64,000 nt of DNA from Phlebotomus papatasi (taxonomy: Eukaryota; Arthropoda; Insecta; Diptera; Psychodidae): positions 69,502,001 to 69,566,000 of the forward strand of contig NC_077222.1 of assembly GCF_024763615.1 (NCBI RefSeq), read 5' to 3'. The notes under the pieces were generated by a model, which saw only the letters and a list, made by a program, of their open reading frames with translations, had not been told where the DNA came from and made no database searches. This document shows, piece after piece, positions 22,921 through 34,914 of the stretch. Position 1 is the stretch's first letter. Each line of letters opens with the position of its first letter. A program made the position numbers and the translations under genes.

Positions 22921-23640
22921 AAAAAGGGTGGTAAAGCGTCCCAGGCTTTGCGAAATGCTAGAACTCGAGATTTAGACGCTATACCTTAAAAGTATTTTCG
23001 CATCATTTACCGGTTTTCAAACGATTTCAACCGATTTGAACCATTTCATCACTCAAATGATCCCCAGAATACTTTTAAAAATAATAGAACTGATTTTCAT
23101 ATAAAAAAAATAGTTATAGGCTATGAATCGGTTCATTACCAGTTCAGAACCAGTTCAGTTTTATAGGAAATTCCAATACCTTTCTAAAGAGCCCAAACAT
23201 AACCCCATTCGCTTGATAAATGCGGTCTCTGTTGTCTTTTTAACCTTTGACCTTGAAAAACCGTTATTAGGAATGATTCAACGGTATTTTCGTCTAAGGA
23301 CGAAATGTCCGCCTGGATAATCTCTAATACATACCGTTTTCGAGAAATCCCAAAAAACATGGTTTTGGAGGGGAGGGATCGGTTTGGGAAAAATGAGAGG
23401 CATGTTAACGATCCTTGGGTCGATTTATGGGGGGGGAGGTCTCCGGAAAGGTTCCAAGTCGCTATCTCTAAACGTTTGGCCTCTGGCGACAGCCGGACGG
23501 ACAAACGGACAAATAGCGTGACGACATTTCTCAGAAACCGTCTGAAACGTGAAGATTTGTTGACAAAGGTGGTCTCCGGGGGATGGGGGTGAAAAAATCG
23601 AGGGATTATATACTGCTCTCTCCGTGGAGTTCGAGCAGTA
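22921..23640 (+). repeat. large dispersed repeat, copy B
   Basis: It begins AAAAAGGGTGGTAAAGCGTC then CCAGGCTTTGCG and ends CTCTCTCCGTGGAGTTCGAG, as in copy A (13585-14615), but has a single internal unit. Overlapping ORFs of up to 156 codons on both strands are by-products of its higher GC content; they are not shared with the other copies. Confidence 0.7.
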
Positions 23641-25574
23641 AAAAGCTGTAACAATAAAGGGAGTCACCGCCCTATTTGTAACCCTTTACAATTTACAATA
23701 TAAAAGCACTTGATAAAGTTTCACTATACATTTTTAATTTACATTGATACCTTGTTTATATCAATTTAACGTGCTCGAAAACATTGTTTGAGCAATATGC
23801 AATGATAATTAAAGTTTGTCCTTTTCGTATTCAACACTTATTACACTGCATATCCACCGGAAAAATCTCTGTGTGAACAATTTTACAGCACGAACACATT
23901 GGCAGCCTGTATTTGAAATTAACTCAATAAATGAGTGGGATTTTGTACACCTTTATCTAACCAGTACAATCATTTGGTGGGAAATTGACGCCAATTGCTT
24001 CTTGTAATTATGAGCTTCCACTCGTTGTATTTGCATTTTACTATTGCATGGGATATGATTTAAAAATTCATGTCTAATTGGGAAATTGGTAGATATTCAA
24101 TTGCCCGCGGACAATTTCCATCTCTCTAACATGGTGTTTCACTTAGCCATATCGATAAAAAGTCAATGTTCTTTTTAATATTTTTTTTTGTCTCTGCACA
24201 CCATTATCGCCAATTTAGCACGTTTCAGCAATCTCAATGGATATGCAGCAAAGTCTCACTCATTCAGTTTGTAATTATTGAAGACAATTTGTGACCCATG
24301 TCAAGTAAAATGCACCTGAAATTTCTGTAACACCCAATTTGATACTCAAGTCCACTCACTTGGGTTACATATGGCATGTTTTCCAGCTCGCGATCAATGA
24401 ATAAACCGCGCCTTTTTTGTCAATTCAATGAACACAGATATACACACAAAGCACATGGAATAATTGGCCATAAAATAAATATTAAATTAAATGTAGTTCG
24501 AGTGTAGAAAGTGTGCAAAAAATGTATATTCTTCACTATAAGAGAAAAGCCGTCTTTTCCTTCTGCTCTAATCTCCCTATCAATATGTGTATAGTGATCA
24601 AATTAGAAGGTGTGAGAAGGCACATTTGTGTTTAATGTCTTAACAGCGTAAATTGCACTACCTCTCCATTTAAGTAGCTGCACAAATTAGCAAAATGTAC
24701 CAAGTCTTCCGCGATAAATCCTAATAGAGAATGTAAATAAAATAAATATAGTATTTTTTGCTCTGTACACACATGTGAAAATGTCGTGACAAATCACTAT
24801 TATGGCACAAGTTGCTGTTTTTGAAACACCCTCTCCATTATTTATTAACCCACTGTAACTTGTAACTCTACATTTACCATTTAAATTTCTCCCAGTAAAA
24901 CAATTAAAATTACCAATGACACTCTTTTTTATTCCTTCCATGGTGCAATTTTAACTAACCTTCTTTCAAATTTTCACGGTTCCATAGCTTTGAAATTATA
25001 GGAATCATTTGTGATTTGCCTTACTTTGAAACACTTTCAACTAAGAACTTTCACAACCTTCTATTAGAAACACGAGCGTTTCTAGTGCAATGTTAGATGC
25101 AACTGGATGTTTATTTGAACTGAATGAAGTCATAAGTATACCTTCCAGACAGGATTCACAAGTAACAAATTCAATCATCAATACTAATTGATAAGCTATG
25201 AATTCTACACTCAGCGAAAAAAGAGACAAAGTCAAAATAGAATGACCACCCCTATCAACAAACTAAGCATGATCAGAAAAATAAAATTTACTTTTATTAA
25301 CTGGTTATAAGATTTCTTCTTTAAGAATGAATGAAGAAAAGAACTTCAGAATGAAGAAATCCACTTTCTTAAAGGGTTAATAGCTGTCTCGAAGCTAAAA
25401 AGCAAATATACATTCTGAAATTACATTTTCAATACAATAAAAATGTTTTAAGTAAACTCTTAAATTAAATTGATACGGGTCAATGAACGTCAGGGGATAT
25501 GACAGCTTAGTAACATTAATTTTTCCAAAGCTGTTCGACTCCGAATCCAAACCTTCCCCAATGTCTGTAGGAGG
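23641..25574. other. 1.9-kb non-coding stretch
   Basis: No TIR element delimited. A minus-strand ORF of 84 codons starting at 24941 has a good start context (CACCATGG) but no recognisable domain; its first ten codons end at a weak donor-like G-GTAATT in phase 1. Confidence 0.4.
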
Positions 25575-25772
25575 TAGTTGGGCACTTATGAATTGGGCCA
25601 GCTTTAAAATTAGACTTTTTTCATCAATTTTTAGATAGAACTAAGCCTTATCATCATACAATTCAGCTTCACAATTGATATGTGAAGCTAAATTTTACCA
25701 CAGTAAGTTCGATTAAAAACAGGAGAAAAAGCCCAATTTTGAAGCTGACCCAATTCAAAGGTACCCCACTAC
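25575..25772. mobile_element. MITE, copy 2 of the 3.6-kb family
   Basis: TA-flanked. The left end TAGTTGGGCACTTATGAATT plus GGGCCAGCTT pairs with the right end, which contains AAGCTGACCCAATTCAAAGG plus TACCCCACTA. The interior 'cagcttcacaattgat-tgtgaagct' is palindromic. Confidence 0.75.
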
Positions 25773-26125
25773 CCCCTATTTGGAAAGAACACTACTCTAT
25801 TTTGCATTCTTATTACTATTATTTTTACTCTTTTGACTTAAATTTTTATTTATTTTTTGAACTCTGGCACTTGATTATCAGATATCCCTTTAAAAAAAAC
25901 TATCCTTGCGATGCACAAGAAAACTTATAGAAGATTCGTCTGAAGTCAAAGACGCAAATATTTTCCGTTAACAAGTGAATCAATCACGAACATAAACGAA
26001 GTATTTTTGAAAAAAAGGAAAATAGAACTTTTGGATTCAAAAAAGTGAATTAAAAAAAATCACCTTATTATATTACAAGTTATGATTAAGGAAAAATAAG
26101 TAAATCCTTCATTAAAATACTTAAT
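25773..26125. other. short AT-rich non-coding stretch
   Basis: Nothing recognised. Confidence 0.4.
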
Positions 26126-26555
26126 ATGGTGAGAGTGCTAAACTTCGGCCAGTTTTAAATTTCAGCTACTTTGAGTGCAATTTCGGCCAAGCCAGTAAAT
26201 TACTTAAAATATATTTGAATAGTTAATAAAATTTATTTTCTTTAAAATTATTTATTGAATTAAAGTTCCGTTTATAGAAACTTCGGTGTGAAAACAATAT
26301 TACAAAAAATGTGACGGATCTCCAGTGGTTTGTGGTGAAGTTTAAATTATTTTAATTCCAAGTTTTTCATTAAAATTGATTAGTGTTCATTAAAGATTAT
26401 TTTTATTTATGTAAATAAAGAAGCGTTCTATAGATTCCGAGTGAAATTTTACAGTTTGAATCACGTAATTCGTATACAAAAATAGACATTTTGCAAGCCT
26501 CTCTCCATTGAAGTAATTTTTACTATTTCTACCAGATCTTTTGCTTTTCGAAAAA

Positions 26556-26791
26556 TAAGGTAAAGTGGTACAAGTTGGACAACGGTACAATTTGGACATG
26601 GCTTTTTTTCTTGATAAATTTAGTACTTCATTTTTATTTGTATATTTTTAATGCTTTAGTTTCATTATTTGGTTCCTTGTGCTTAAAAACAAATTTTGTA
26701 CTGTATTTATCAAGAAAAAAACCATGTCCAACTTGTACCGGGGAATTGTCCAACTTGTAACACTATGTCCAATTTGTATCACTTTACCCTA
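26556..26791. mobile_element. nested 236-bp TA-flanked palindromic MITE
   Basis: The left arm TAAGGTAAAGTGGTACAAGT plus TGGAC and the reversed right arm TAGGGTAAAGTGATACAAAT plus TGGAC. The arms continue through 'aatttggacatgg' and 'cttgataaat'. The 61- and 100-codon plus ORFs here arise from these arms. Confidence 0.82.
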
Positions 26792-26841
26792 CTTATTTTT
26801 TTGAGATCTTTTTTTCAATTTCTAGGTTGTAAAATTCCCAA

Positions 26842-26998
26842 AGAAAGAAAAAAAGCATCCTTTATGATGGAGAAAACGCATTGGAAGAGTTCAGGAACGG
26901 CAAGTCGCTACAGGAATCTACGCGTAAATTTGGGGTGTCTAAGGTCAACTCTTCAGAATAAGTTCCACGGAAGATCTCAGGGCTTGTGGATCATATAA
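26842..26998 (+). pseudogene. fossil pogo-type transposase, PSQ helix-turn-helix
   Basis: One frame reads SILYDGENALEEFRNGKSLQ, then ESTRKFGVSK. After a frameshift near 26945 a second frame continues STLQNKFHGRSQG. Joined in order, this is the complete pattern of a Pipsqueak/CENP-B-type helix-turn-helix (ALEEFRNGKSLQE, then KFGVSK-STLQNK-HGR) found at the N-terminus of pogo-family transposases. No DDE catalytic domain follows; both frames stop within about 60 bp. Confidence 0.75.
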
Positions 26999-27125
26999 AT
27001 CTATTAAAATAAGTATTAAACTCGTCCTGTATGACGTTTTGAAATTTTCTATTATATTAGTTATTTCACACAAGGTGGCCGAAATTACACTTAAAGTGGC
27101 TGAAATACTAGCCAAAACAATGTCT

Positions 27126-27621
27126 ATATTTTTATTATCTTTTCAGTATTTTAAGAATTAATTAAAGAAAACAAAAGTGATAAACTACTTTTCAAACTTT
27201 TTTTGTTCTATCTAGGAGAAGTGTGCAAAATCTTAATGAAATTATTTTATTAGTTATTCAGAAAATATGTATGGCATGTTGTACTAATCTATTTTTTTTT
27301 CTTTTAAGTTGCAAAACCTACGTAGTAACCCCTCAATCCCAGTAATTTTTTACTTGATTTAATATTTAACTTTTTTTTAATTTTTTAGTTCAGATTTCGA
27401 ATTTCATGTTCGTCTTCTACTTCAACGTATTGTCCTTTGGAGAAAGAACAATAAGAGATGTCAACTTACGGTTTTCAGCTTGAGATTAAATTTTTAAGAG
27501 CAGTTGGAGGTGGTAACGAAAGATTAGTCAATAAGGCGAACCTTATTGCGCAGATTAAGCTTACATTTTAGTTTAATTAAAGAAAAATAAGCTTTACTAA
27601 AAAATTTTAAAAGTGGACTAA
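27126..27621. other. non-coding stretch
   Basis: AT-rich, nothing recognised apart from the uncertain right limit of the preceding element. Confidence 0.4.
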
Positions 27622-27835
27622 GTCCGGTTCAAAATCCCGAACGCTAAAATCCCGAAAGCCAAAAGGCAAAGGGAAATCTTCTGTGTCTTAGGAAATTATC
27701 CTAAACATTTTCCTCCATATAATTTCATCTCTTTCAGCATTTCGAAAATTCGGGATTTTGGCTTTCGGGATATTGGCCTTTTCGGAATTTTGGCGTTCGG
27801 GATTTTGGCTTTCGGGATTTTGGCTGCCACCGGAA
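27622..27835. mobile_element. MITE built of CCCGAAAGCCAAAAT repeats, copy 1
   Basis: The ends are made of imperfect tandem copies of a 15-bp unit (CCCGAAAGCCAAAAT) on the left and its inverse on the right, with a short interior containing 'aaatcttctgtgtcttaggaaatta'. Same family as 46056-46372; this copy has fewer left-arm units. Confidence 0.75.
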
Positions 27836-30764
27836 GAACTTATTTATTTAAAGACTAATAAATTCGAAAATCAAAAGCTTGATTCCTATAGCGAGTTACC
27901 CCTCTGAAGCTTCATTTGAATCTACTCAAATTTTCCTAAGTACAGAAAATAAGTGTTTGAGAAAATATTTATTTAGCAATTGGAGACACGTTCCAGTATT
28001 TTAATCGACGCAACACAATCAAGGACTGATAATATGTTTATAATCCATTTACACAATCGAAGAATAAAAATTTTTGCAAGATAATCTAAATCCGAAATTT
28101 CATGCTGCAATAAGCTACTTCAAATACAATTTTGTAATTTTGAAGAGCTTTGCAAAATTAGCAAAAATATGATGCAATATTTCTCCCGTGTTAAAATTTT
28201 ATTTAATTTAGAATATACTCAATAAACAATGTGAAATTTTCATTTAACTACAATTCGACCTATGCCATTTTTCCCATACAATGAATTCTTTTACTGTTGC
28301 AAGATGCAAAATTTAAAAGTCATGTGTAAATTGAAAATTTGGATAGTTCATTGATGTTTTTGAAAGTTCTTGTCCCCGAAACATTTGAAGTTTATTTCAC
28401 CGCAGGAAGATAATTTCTTTAGAGCCGTCCTTCTATGAATCACACCATGTTGATATCTTGAGACTTTTCTTTCTATTTTAGTAATACCATACGATGTAGA
28501 GACAACCTTGGAAGAGGCTACAATAAGTGTTATATGGGCATTAAAGAGAAATCTTTGATAATGATTTTGAATTGAGACATAAGACTGTAGGATCAAATGC
28601 TTATGTCTCAAATGTGGACGTATATAGGAAAATTTTGGAATGTTATGAAGAGTGGTTTACGCAGACACTACGTATAGATATGAAAACATCCGAGGGGGTC
28701 GGAGATAGCCATTCTCTTTTGAAAGTTTAATTTTAGGCCCCAGACGTGGGAAAATTTGATTTATTAATTGATCTTCTTTCATTGTAAGCTTTTTCGTGAT
28801 TACCTTTTAGAAGCCGATAACAGACAAAATTGACTAAAAATAGCCCATGAAAAAATGCACATTATTGCACGTTGTGCATATATAATTAATTGTTCACGGT
28901 GAGATGTGAACAAAATGAAAGGAGAGAAGAAATATTGACTTTTTTCTGCCAATTAATTAGCGTTCAATGTCAGGTTCATTTAGCACGTTAAAGTGTTAAA
29001 AAGAAATGAAAGAGTGTTACATAAATGAAAAAAATCCTATATGTGCTCGCGACAGAAAATCTTAAAACTTTTTACTTTATTAACAATCCTTTCTCAAACT
29101 AAAATCATATTATATTTGTTATAAAATATTTGAGACTTTAGGTTTCAATAAAACCTCTAAACACGAACAATTTGAAAGAATAATGAGATAAAAGAGGTGT
29201 AGTCGATAAATTGTGCTTGATGAATTGCAATCTGATGAATTAGAGTGCAAAAACCAGTTCGGAAGTGCATTATAAAAAAAACACTATAATTTTTATGTGT
29301 CGCAATGAAAAATTGCAGAAGAGAGTGAGAATTAAAAAGGAGCTTAAGAATAATTTGAGAGTTAAACACGACGTTTATTTGTGTGAAGAACATGAGCAAA
29401 ATATATATAAATTCAGCTCGGGCGACAATTCACTTGTCAATCCAGTTTAGTTGATGGAATTACATATATTTTATGCTAAATATCTATGTCACATTTGTCT
29501 ATCGACGAGGTAGTTGACCCTCCTTCCTTCCAACATACAAAATTGAGTTCATTCATTAATTGCCGAGATTATTTTTAACGTCTCTTTTAGTTATAGTTTT
29601 TTTTTCTTCCTTTGATAATCTCGCTCAAGACCATACCTATAAGCAAGTTTGCTAACATTGCAACTTTAAAAGATAAGAAAGTCAACAACTTGGCTGCTGT
29701 GCACCAGAAGTTAATTGCCCATATTAGTGAAAAGGAGAGTAACTACAAAATAAGAGACTATTTTCAGCATGCACCCTTTACACCGGCAATATATTTTCTT
29801 ATCATTTACAATCAAACATTACTCAAAGCGTGCTGCAACACTTAAGCACCATAGAAAGACAATAAATTGCTAATCAAATATTATTTCTTGGTCTATACGT
29901 GAGAACTCCGTTAATCACTCTTAAAACACACCAGTTATAAGATTAACAGGTGCAAATCTATTACGCTTAAATGAAGAATCAACAAAAAAGTCATAAATCT
30001 TTCTGATGCCTCAAAACATTATACTTTTTACAATCTCATTTTTGGCTCAATGTGAAAGAGATTAGCGTGCATTTAGATAAGATTTTTATCAAAGGTTCTC
30101 CTTGAATAAGTTCCATTTTATTAGTTGGTCAATTTGACGCATAAAAAAATGTGAAATTAATAATGCATTTCACGCAATCACTGAACCAAAAACATTTGCT
30201 TATTTTGATTCTCAAACGGAAGTTCTACTAAGGAATCCCATGGTGGGAAAATTGAACGTTCTAAATTACTGTTATTTATTCCCAAAGTGCTCTATTAATT
30301 CAACCAATTCAACCTGTGAATATTCTGTGAAATATGCTGTAGACATGCTAAAGTACTATAGGATTATCAGAGAATACCTTTTCGAATTGCTCTCTTCCTT
30401 AGAAAATTGAAATGCAAATGTCGCAGTTGTGAAAAAGGAATGGCCTATCTCATTTCGCACAAATTATCAAGAGTATTTTTATCAAATTTCCAGTATTTTT
30501 TTAAATGCAAAAATATTTGGTTAGTAAAAAATCGAAATTCATTGATAATTTTGGTCCTAATCCTTTTCAATTTCGTGAAATTCTAATAAATTGGAATTGA
30601 ACTTTTTAGTGCTCGAATGTCACATTCTCTTATCTCTTCCGATCAAATCGAAATTGAATTTTATTGTGATAAATTGAAATTTGTAACATTCACCAGAAAT
30701 CCTAATCTCTAATCGTAACTCTAATCAAAAAATCGTGCTTTGATAGCTGCAAAAGGGGTCTCGG
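27836..30764. other. 2.9-kb non-coding stretch, nothing recognised
   Basis: Chance ORFs of up to 87 codons on both strands, none with a domain or family resemblance. No delimited inverted-repeat element. Confidence 0.4.
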
Positions 30765-31185
30765 TAATTCAATGAAAACCAAGAAGTGCAAGCCCTACAA
30801 AACTTCGTACTTCTTAGTGGTTATTAGCTAAGATTCTTTACAATCTCAATTTGTGTAGTCTGCGGTGAAATCCGACATCGTCAGATCGGGCCCAAATTTT
30901 GCATCTATACGTTGTGGCACTCATAGATCACGAATATCGTATACGACAAAAATTGATTTTCGTGGACGTCTCGTCCCGTCCGGAGTATAAACGCTTCTGG
31001 AGAGAGAACGGTTTTCGACAATGGTTAAATGTCGTTAGGTGGCTAGAAGTAAATGATATCGGAACCACCCCCGTATCTCCTTTTCCACCATTTTGAAAAA
31101 TCCCCAAATTTTGTCTTTTCAATAACTCAGTCCCTATGGCTATGGCATTGATCGATTTCAAGCTTTAGTGGGTTATAAGTGGACC

Positions 31186-31909
31186 TAAGAGCTTTCGCTC
31201 CGGCAACATCTACGAAGACCATCGGTCAAACAGGGCTCCGGATGGGGGACTACAACTTTGAAGTTGTTTACTCCTTCGTGTACCTTGGGTCAACAATCAC
31301 AGCCGACAACAACATCTCAACAGAAGTCCGCGCACGGCTGCTGAAAGCCAACAAAGCCTATTTCAGTCTCTCAAGAGTTTTCCGGGCCAGAACCTTAAGC
31401 ATAAAGACTAAGCTACTGCTGTATAGGACTATGATCCTGCCAATCCTAACGTATTCGTCTGAGACGTGGGTCCTCAGCAAACAGAATTGCGAACTCTTAG
31501 CCGTGTTTGAGAGGAGGATCCTACGACGGTTTTTTGGCCCCATATGTGAGGAGGGACGATTCCGGAGCCTATACAAACATGAGGTGTATGAGCGCTACAC
31601 CGAGAGGTAACTGTCGTCAAGCAAATACGCCTCAATAGATTCCGGTGGGCTGGTCATCTGGTTCGCAAGGATGAGGACGACCCAGCCTGGAAAGTCTTTA
31701 GGGGCGGACTCTATGCTTCGAGGAGACGAGGCCGACCCAGCCTCAGATGGACCGACGACGTGGACCAGGACGCCAGCTCATTAGGGATGCGGAATTGGAG
31801 AACAGTGGCGCGTAACAGGCTCAAGTGACGACGGGTCCTGCCTGAGTCAGGCCAAGACCAGTAATTGGTTGTAGCGCCGGATAAGTAAGTAAGTAAGTAA
31901 GAGCTTTCG
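31186..31909 (+). mobile_element. 5'-truncated non-LTR retrotransposon with target duplication and (TAAG)n tail
   Basis: TAAGAGCTTTCG occurs at 31186-31197 and 31898-31909 and brackets a roughly 700-bp plus-strand insertion that ends in a (TAAG)n tail (from about 31882). The tail overlaps the first bases of the duplication, so its exact length may be 10-12 bp. The insertion is GC-rich in AT-rich DNA and carries the end of a reverse-transcriptase ORF. A decayed relative lies at 42056-42490. This is a different family from the element at 17651-18755, judging by sequence and tail. Confidence 0.9.
31198..31828 (+). pseudogene. reverse transcriptase C-terminal end, one frameshift
   Basis: The first frame reads KTIGQTGLRMGDYNFEVVYS, then FVYLGSTIT, RARLLKANKAYFSL and ILPILTYSSETWVLSK, the RT thumb and post-RT region of insect non-LTR elements. 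A frameshift at about 31607 moves it to a second frame (VVKQIRLNRFRWAGHLVRKD, then RRGRPSLRWTDDVDQD) ending at TGA 31826-31828. The open frame upstream to 31179 belongs to the target sequence, not to the element. The catalytic YADD part is lost by truncation. Confidence 0.9.
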
Positions 31910-32104
31910 ATTAATAAAAATGAAGCCCCCTAACCCTAGCTATTAACTCTAGCTATAAGGCGTCAAAAATTAAATTCATAAATCGCCGGGTCTCCGGTTC
32001 TAATTACCAGTATTTGAAAATTTTTGCTGTTTTGAGAAGCCCTCGTGGAGTACTACAACCTTTTTGATACCCGAACTTCATCCGATTAATCAAAGATTCG
32101 AATA

Positions 32105-32200
32105 ATCGAAAAATCGATTTTCGAAAATTAAATTTCCAATATTTCGAAAACTAGACGCAGTTTTTCTTTAAATTTTAGTATGTTGTAGCTGAGGTCGAGA
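32105..32200. repeat. dispersed repeat shared with 57.8 kb
   Basis: The segment running from 'gattttcgaaaatt' through 'ccaatatttcgaaaa' to 'tttagtatgttgtagctg' matches, inverted, the segment at about 57775-57870. Surrounding sequence (30765-32560), into which the retrotransposon inserted, may be part of the same old repeat, but I could align only this piece. Confidence 0.45.
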
Positions 32201-32721
32201 CCGAGACCGTTCCAACAGTGAGTCGTACTCCTCCATCGATGTTCCCTGACCTGAGCTATAATCGAAAATATCATGACATTTTCGGTGTTTATGATGCGAT
32301 TTTGATGAAATTGTAGTATATATTGTATCTGAGATCGATATCTTTCTAACGATGGGTCCCATTCGTCTCTATTCCAACCTACTGTACGCCGACTCTTTTT
32401 ATATGCAAATGGACCGAACTCTATCTTTAATGTTTATTAACTGATTTCAATGAACTTTTATTTTCAGTGATTGGCCTAGATTAGCCTTTGGTAGCTGAGA
32501 TTCTTTGCAGGGGACCACGAAATGCGTGCAAATTGGAATCCTTGTAACTCGAAATGCTTAAAAATTCGATTGTGCTGTGAGTTGAATTTTGGGGGTATTA
32601 TCACAAGGCTTTTCTTAAATTAATATTTTCGATATCAAAATTAAATATCTTACCAAAATCTAAATATGTAACAAAACGAAGACACTTTTCTTGTAAAAAA
32701 AATGGTCCAATTCTGAAGTAT

Positions 32722-32868
32722 TTAACACTTTAAGGACGATTGGGTCACCGGTGACCCAAAAATGAAATTTTTCCTATGGCCTTCAAAAGTTCGATTTTGC
32801 TTTTAAAAGTTAAAAATGTGATTTTTTCTGAGCCCTAATTTTTGACCCTCTCGTCCTTAAAGGGTTAA
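32722..32868. mobile_element. 147-bp TTAA-flanked MITE (piggyBac type)
   Basis: TTAA at 32722-32725 and 32865-32868. The left end TTAACACTTTAAGGACGATT plus GGGTCA pairs with the reversed right end TTAACCCTTTAAGGACGAGA plus GGGTCA. TTAA target sites with CCC/CAC-initial TIRs are the signature of piggyBac-superfamily elements. Confidence 0.8.
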
Positions 32869-34914
32869 CTAATGTGCAAGATTTTGAGCAAGAACATTAA
32901 TGTTATGCAAAAATAATTTCTTTATCGTTCCAACAACATTAAAATAGAAAAATAACACCAAATATTGATGATTAAGAAAGGATATTTTAAAGAATCTACC
33001 AATTCGAAAAATCTTTTTAAGAAACGAGTTGTGCAACTATATTTTAACAAGTACAATGTATGCAAATGCAAAGTATATGTGTTGTTTCAAAATACTTATG
33101 CATTACTTTATAAATTTATTTTGAGATATCCATACATTATTAGATACTTCTTCGCAATTTAAGTGTAATTATATAGGTGTCTAGCGTAAGGTAATTTTAT
33201 AAAATCCAACCATTACGGAAGAAATTAAAAAGTCGAATAAATTTTGTGAAATATTTTTACATAATTTTATACACTGGAATATCTTCGACATAGATCGTTT
33301 ATCTAACGAAACTGCAATTATTTTGCCTTATGTATCCATTCCTTCTCTTTTATTTAATGAGACATAAAATACTTTAAATTTCGCATATTTAAAGGAAGGC
33401 TTTTTTTTTCAATGCAAGTGAAGAAGCTAAATGAGACAATATCACGTAACATTTACTAATTTCTTACATAAATTTTCTCAATTTTAATTGCTCATGTACC
33501 TCATTCCAAAATACATTGTCGTTCACACACTTTCAATCTCACATTTTATTCATTTTTTTTTCTGTCTCTCAAACAAAATGTTAGTGGCATTTAAATCACA
33601 ATCAAAATTTCGCGAATTTTTATAGATTATAAACAATGGATTTAGATCAAGATAAAATTCTTTAAAAGTTGCAATTCATTCCTGAAAATATGCAATTCTT
33701 CATTTGATCAATTAGTGAGACATTTGCAAAAAAAAAGACCAACCTAAAAAGGCATGTCGATTTTTACAATACAACAATGTATTTCTTCATTTGCTGTAAA
33801 CACATTGCTGTGAGTTCATGTTAAAGTCGTATAATACGTTTATATAGAAGAAATTGATCGTTACAAAAAAAGTCTATTTGATTTATATCTTGGGACACGC
33901 AGAAAAGTGATTCTCAATGGGTGAGTGACATAATTGCAATCTTGGGTGGTAATTTGCTAATGGTACGAAAATTGAAGAGGTGGAAGACACCTGTGGGTTG
34001 CTCTTTCAATATCATAATAAAATGTGCAACTCAAAGTGCAAGAACACTCAATCATATATACATATATGCACATATTGTATATTTTCATCTAATTCCCATG
34101 CAATTCACGCGCACGGTGCCAAAGAATTGACACCACGAGAGAGCGGTTATTGACTGACAACCTTGAAAATAGCAATTTTACTCTTACTTTCGTGCTCAAA
34201 TGAGAGCTTTCCACCACATGGGTAAGATATATGCAAAAAGCTACTGTTTTTTGGACACACATGTAAATTTACTTAGTCGCCACTCGTGTGCAAATTGTGT
34301 GAGATTCATGCAAAAAAGGGGAACATAGCATTAATCAAGTGAATTGAAGCCCTAGAGGCTGCTAAATGCGCTCCCCCAAAGAGTTCATTTATGGCACTAT
34401 TTTATGCAATTTTTCTCTCCAAATAACACATTAAGTATCGCAAAGGTCACGGGTCGTCAATAGCAGCACAGAAAGATTCTATTATAGATCAGAAAACAAA
34501 AAAAACAAATGAACTAAATAGAGTGTTTTATGTGCGTGTTATTGTATAACTGAGTATTACTATAATTAAATTTTGGAAAATAGTTTAAATTAGTTTATTT
34601 GGATTTAAGAAATTTAAAACACTTCTTACCAAAGAACCTTGTATTAGTTTTATGAATTCTCAGAGTTCTTGAAGCTTTTAGTTTAGAGTTAGAAAATTGA
34701 ATTTGCTTTAGGTACGTTATTAAAATTTGTAAATTTGAATTGAATTGGAAATAATATTTATTACTTAGCACTTTTCTTCTTTTTTGTTTTGTTTAGAACT
34801 AGATCTCAAGTCTAAAGATCAATCAAAATTTTAACTATTAGTTCTATTCAAAATGATTATACGTATACCTTGATTTAATTTTAGTAATGCGTTAATAAGA
34901 AATAATAATAATAA
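32869..34914. other. 2-kb non-coding stretch, nothing recognised
   Basis: AT-rich; the ORFs at 32965 and 33921 (65 and 69 codons) show no family resemblance. Confidence 0.4.

Larger units (their letters stand above)
26126..27125. mobile_element. about 1-kb TIR element with a pogo-type fossil and a nested MITE
   Basis: The left subterminal TTTCAGCTACTTTGAGTGCA plus ATTTCGGCCA pairs with the right end (reversed TTTCAGCCACTTTAAGTGTA plus ATTTCGGCCACC). The exact termini are uncertain by tens of bases; the right end resembles that of the element ending near 63577. Inside are a palindromic MITE (26556-26791) and a broken Pipsqueak-domain frame (26842-26998). Confidence 0.65.

Noticed and set aside
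23184..23654. 156-codon minus ORF with overlapping 95-codon plus ORF
   Set aside because: Lies entirely within the large dispersed repeat copy B; other copies do not keep the frame.
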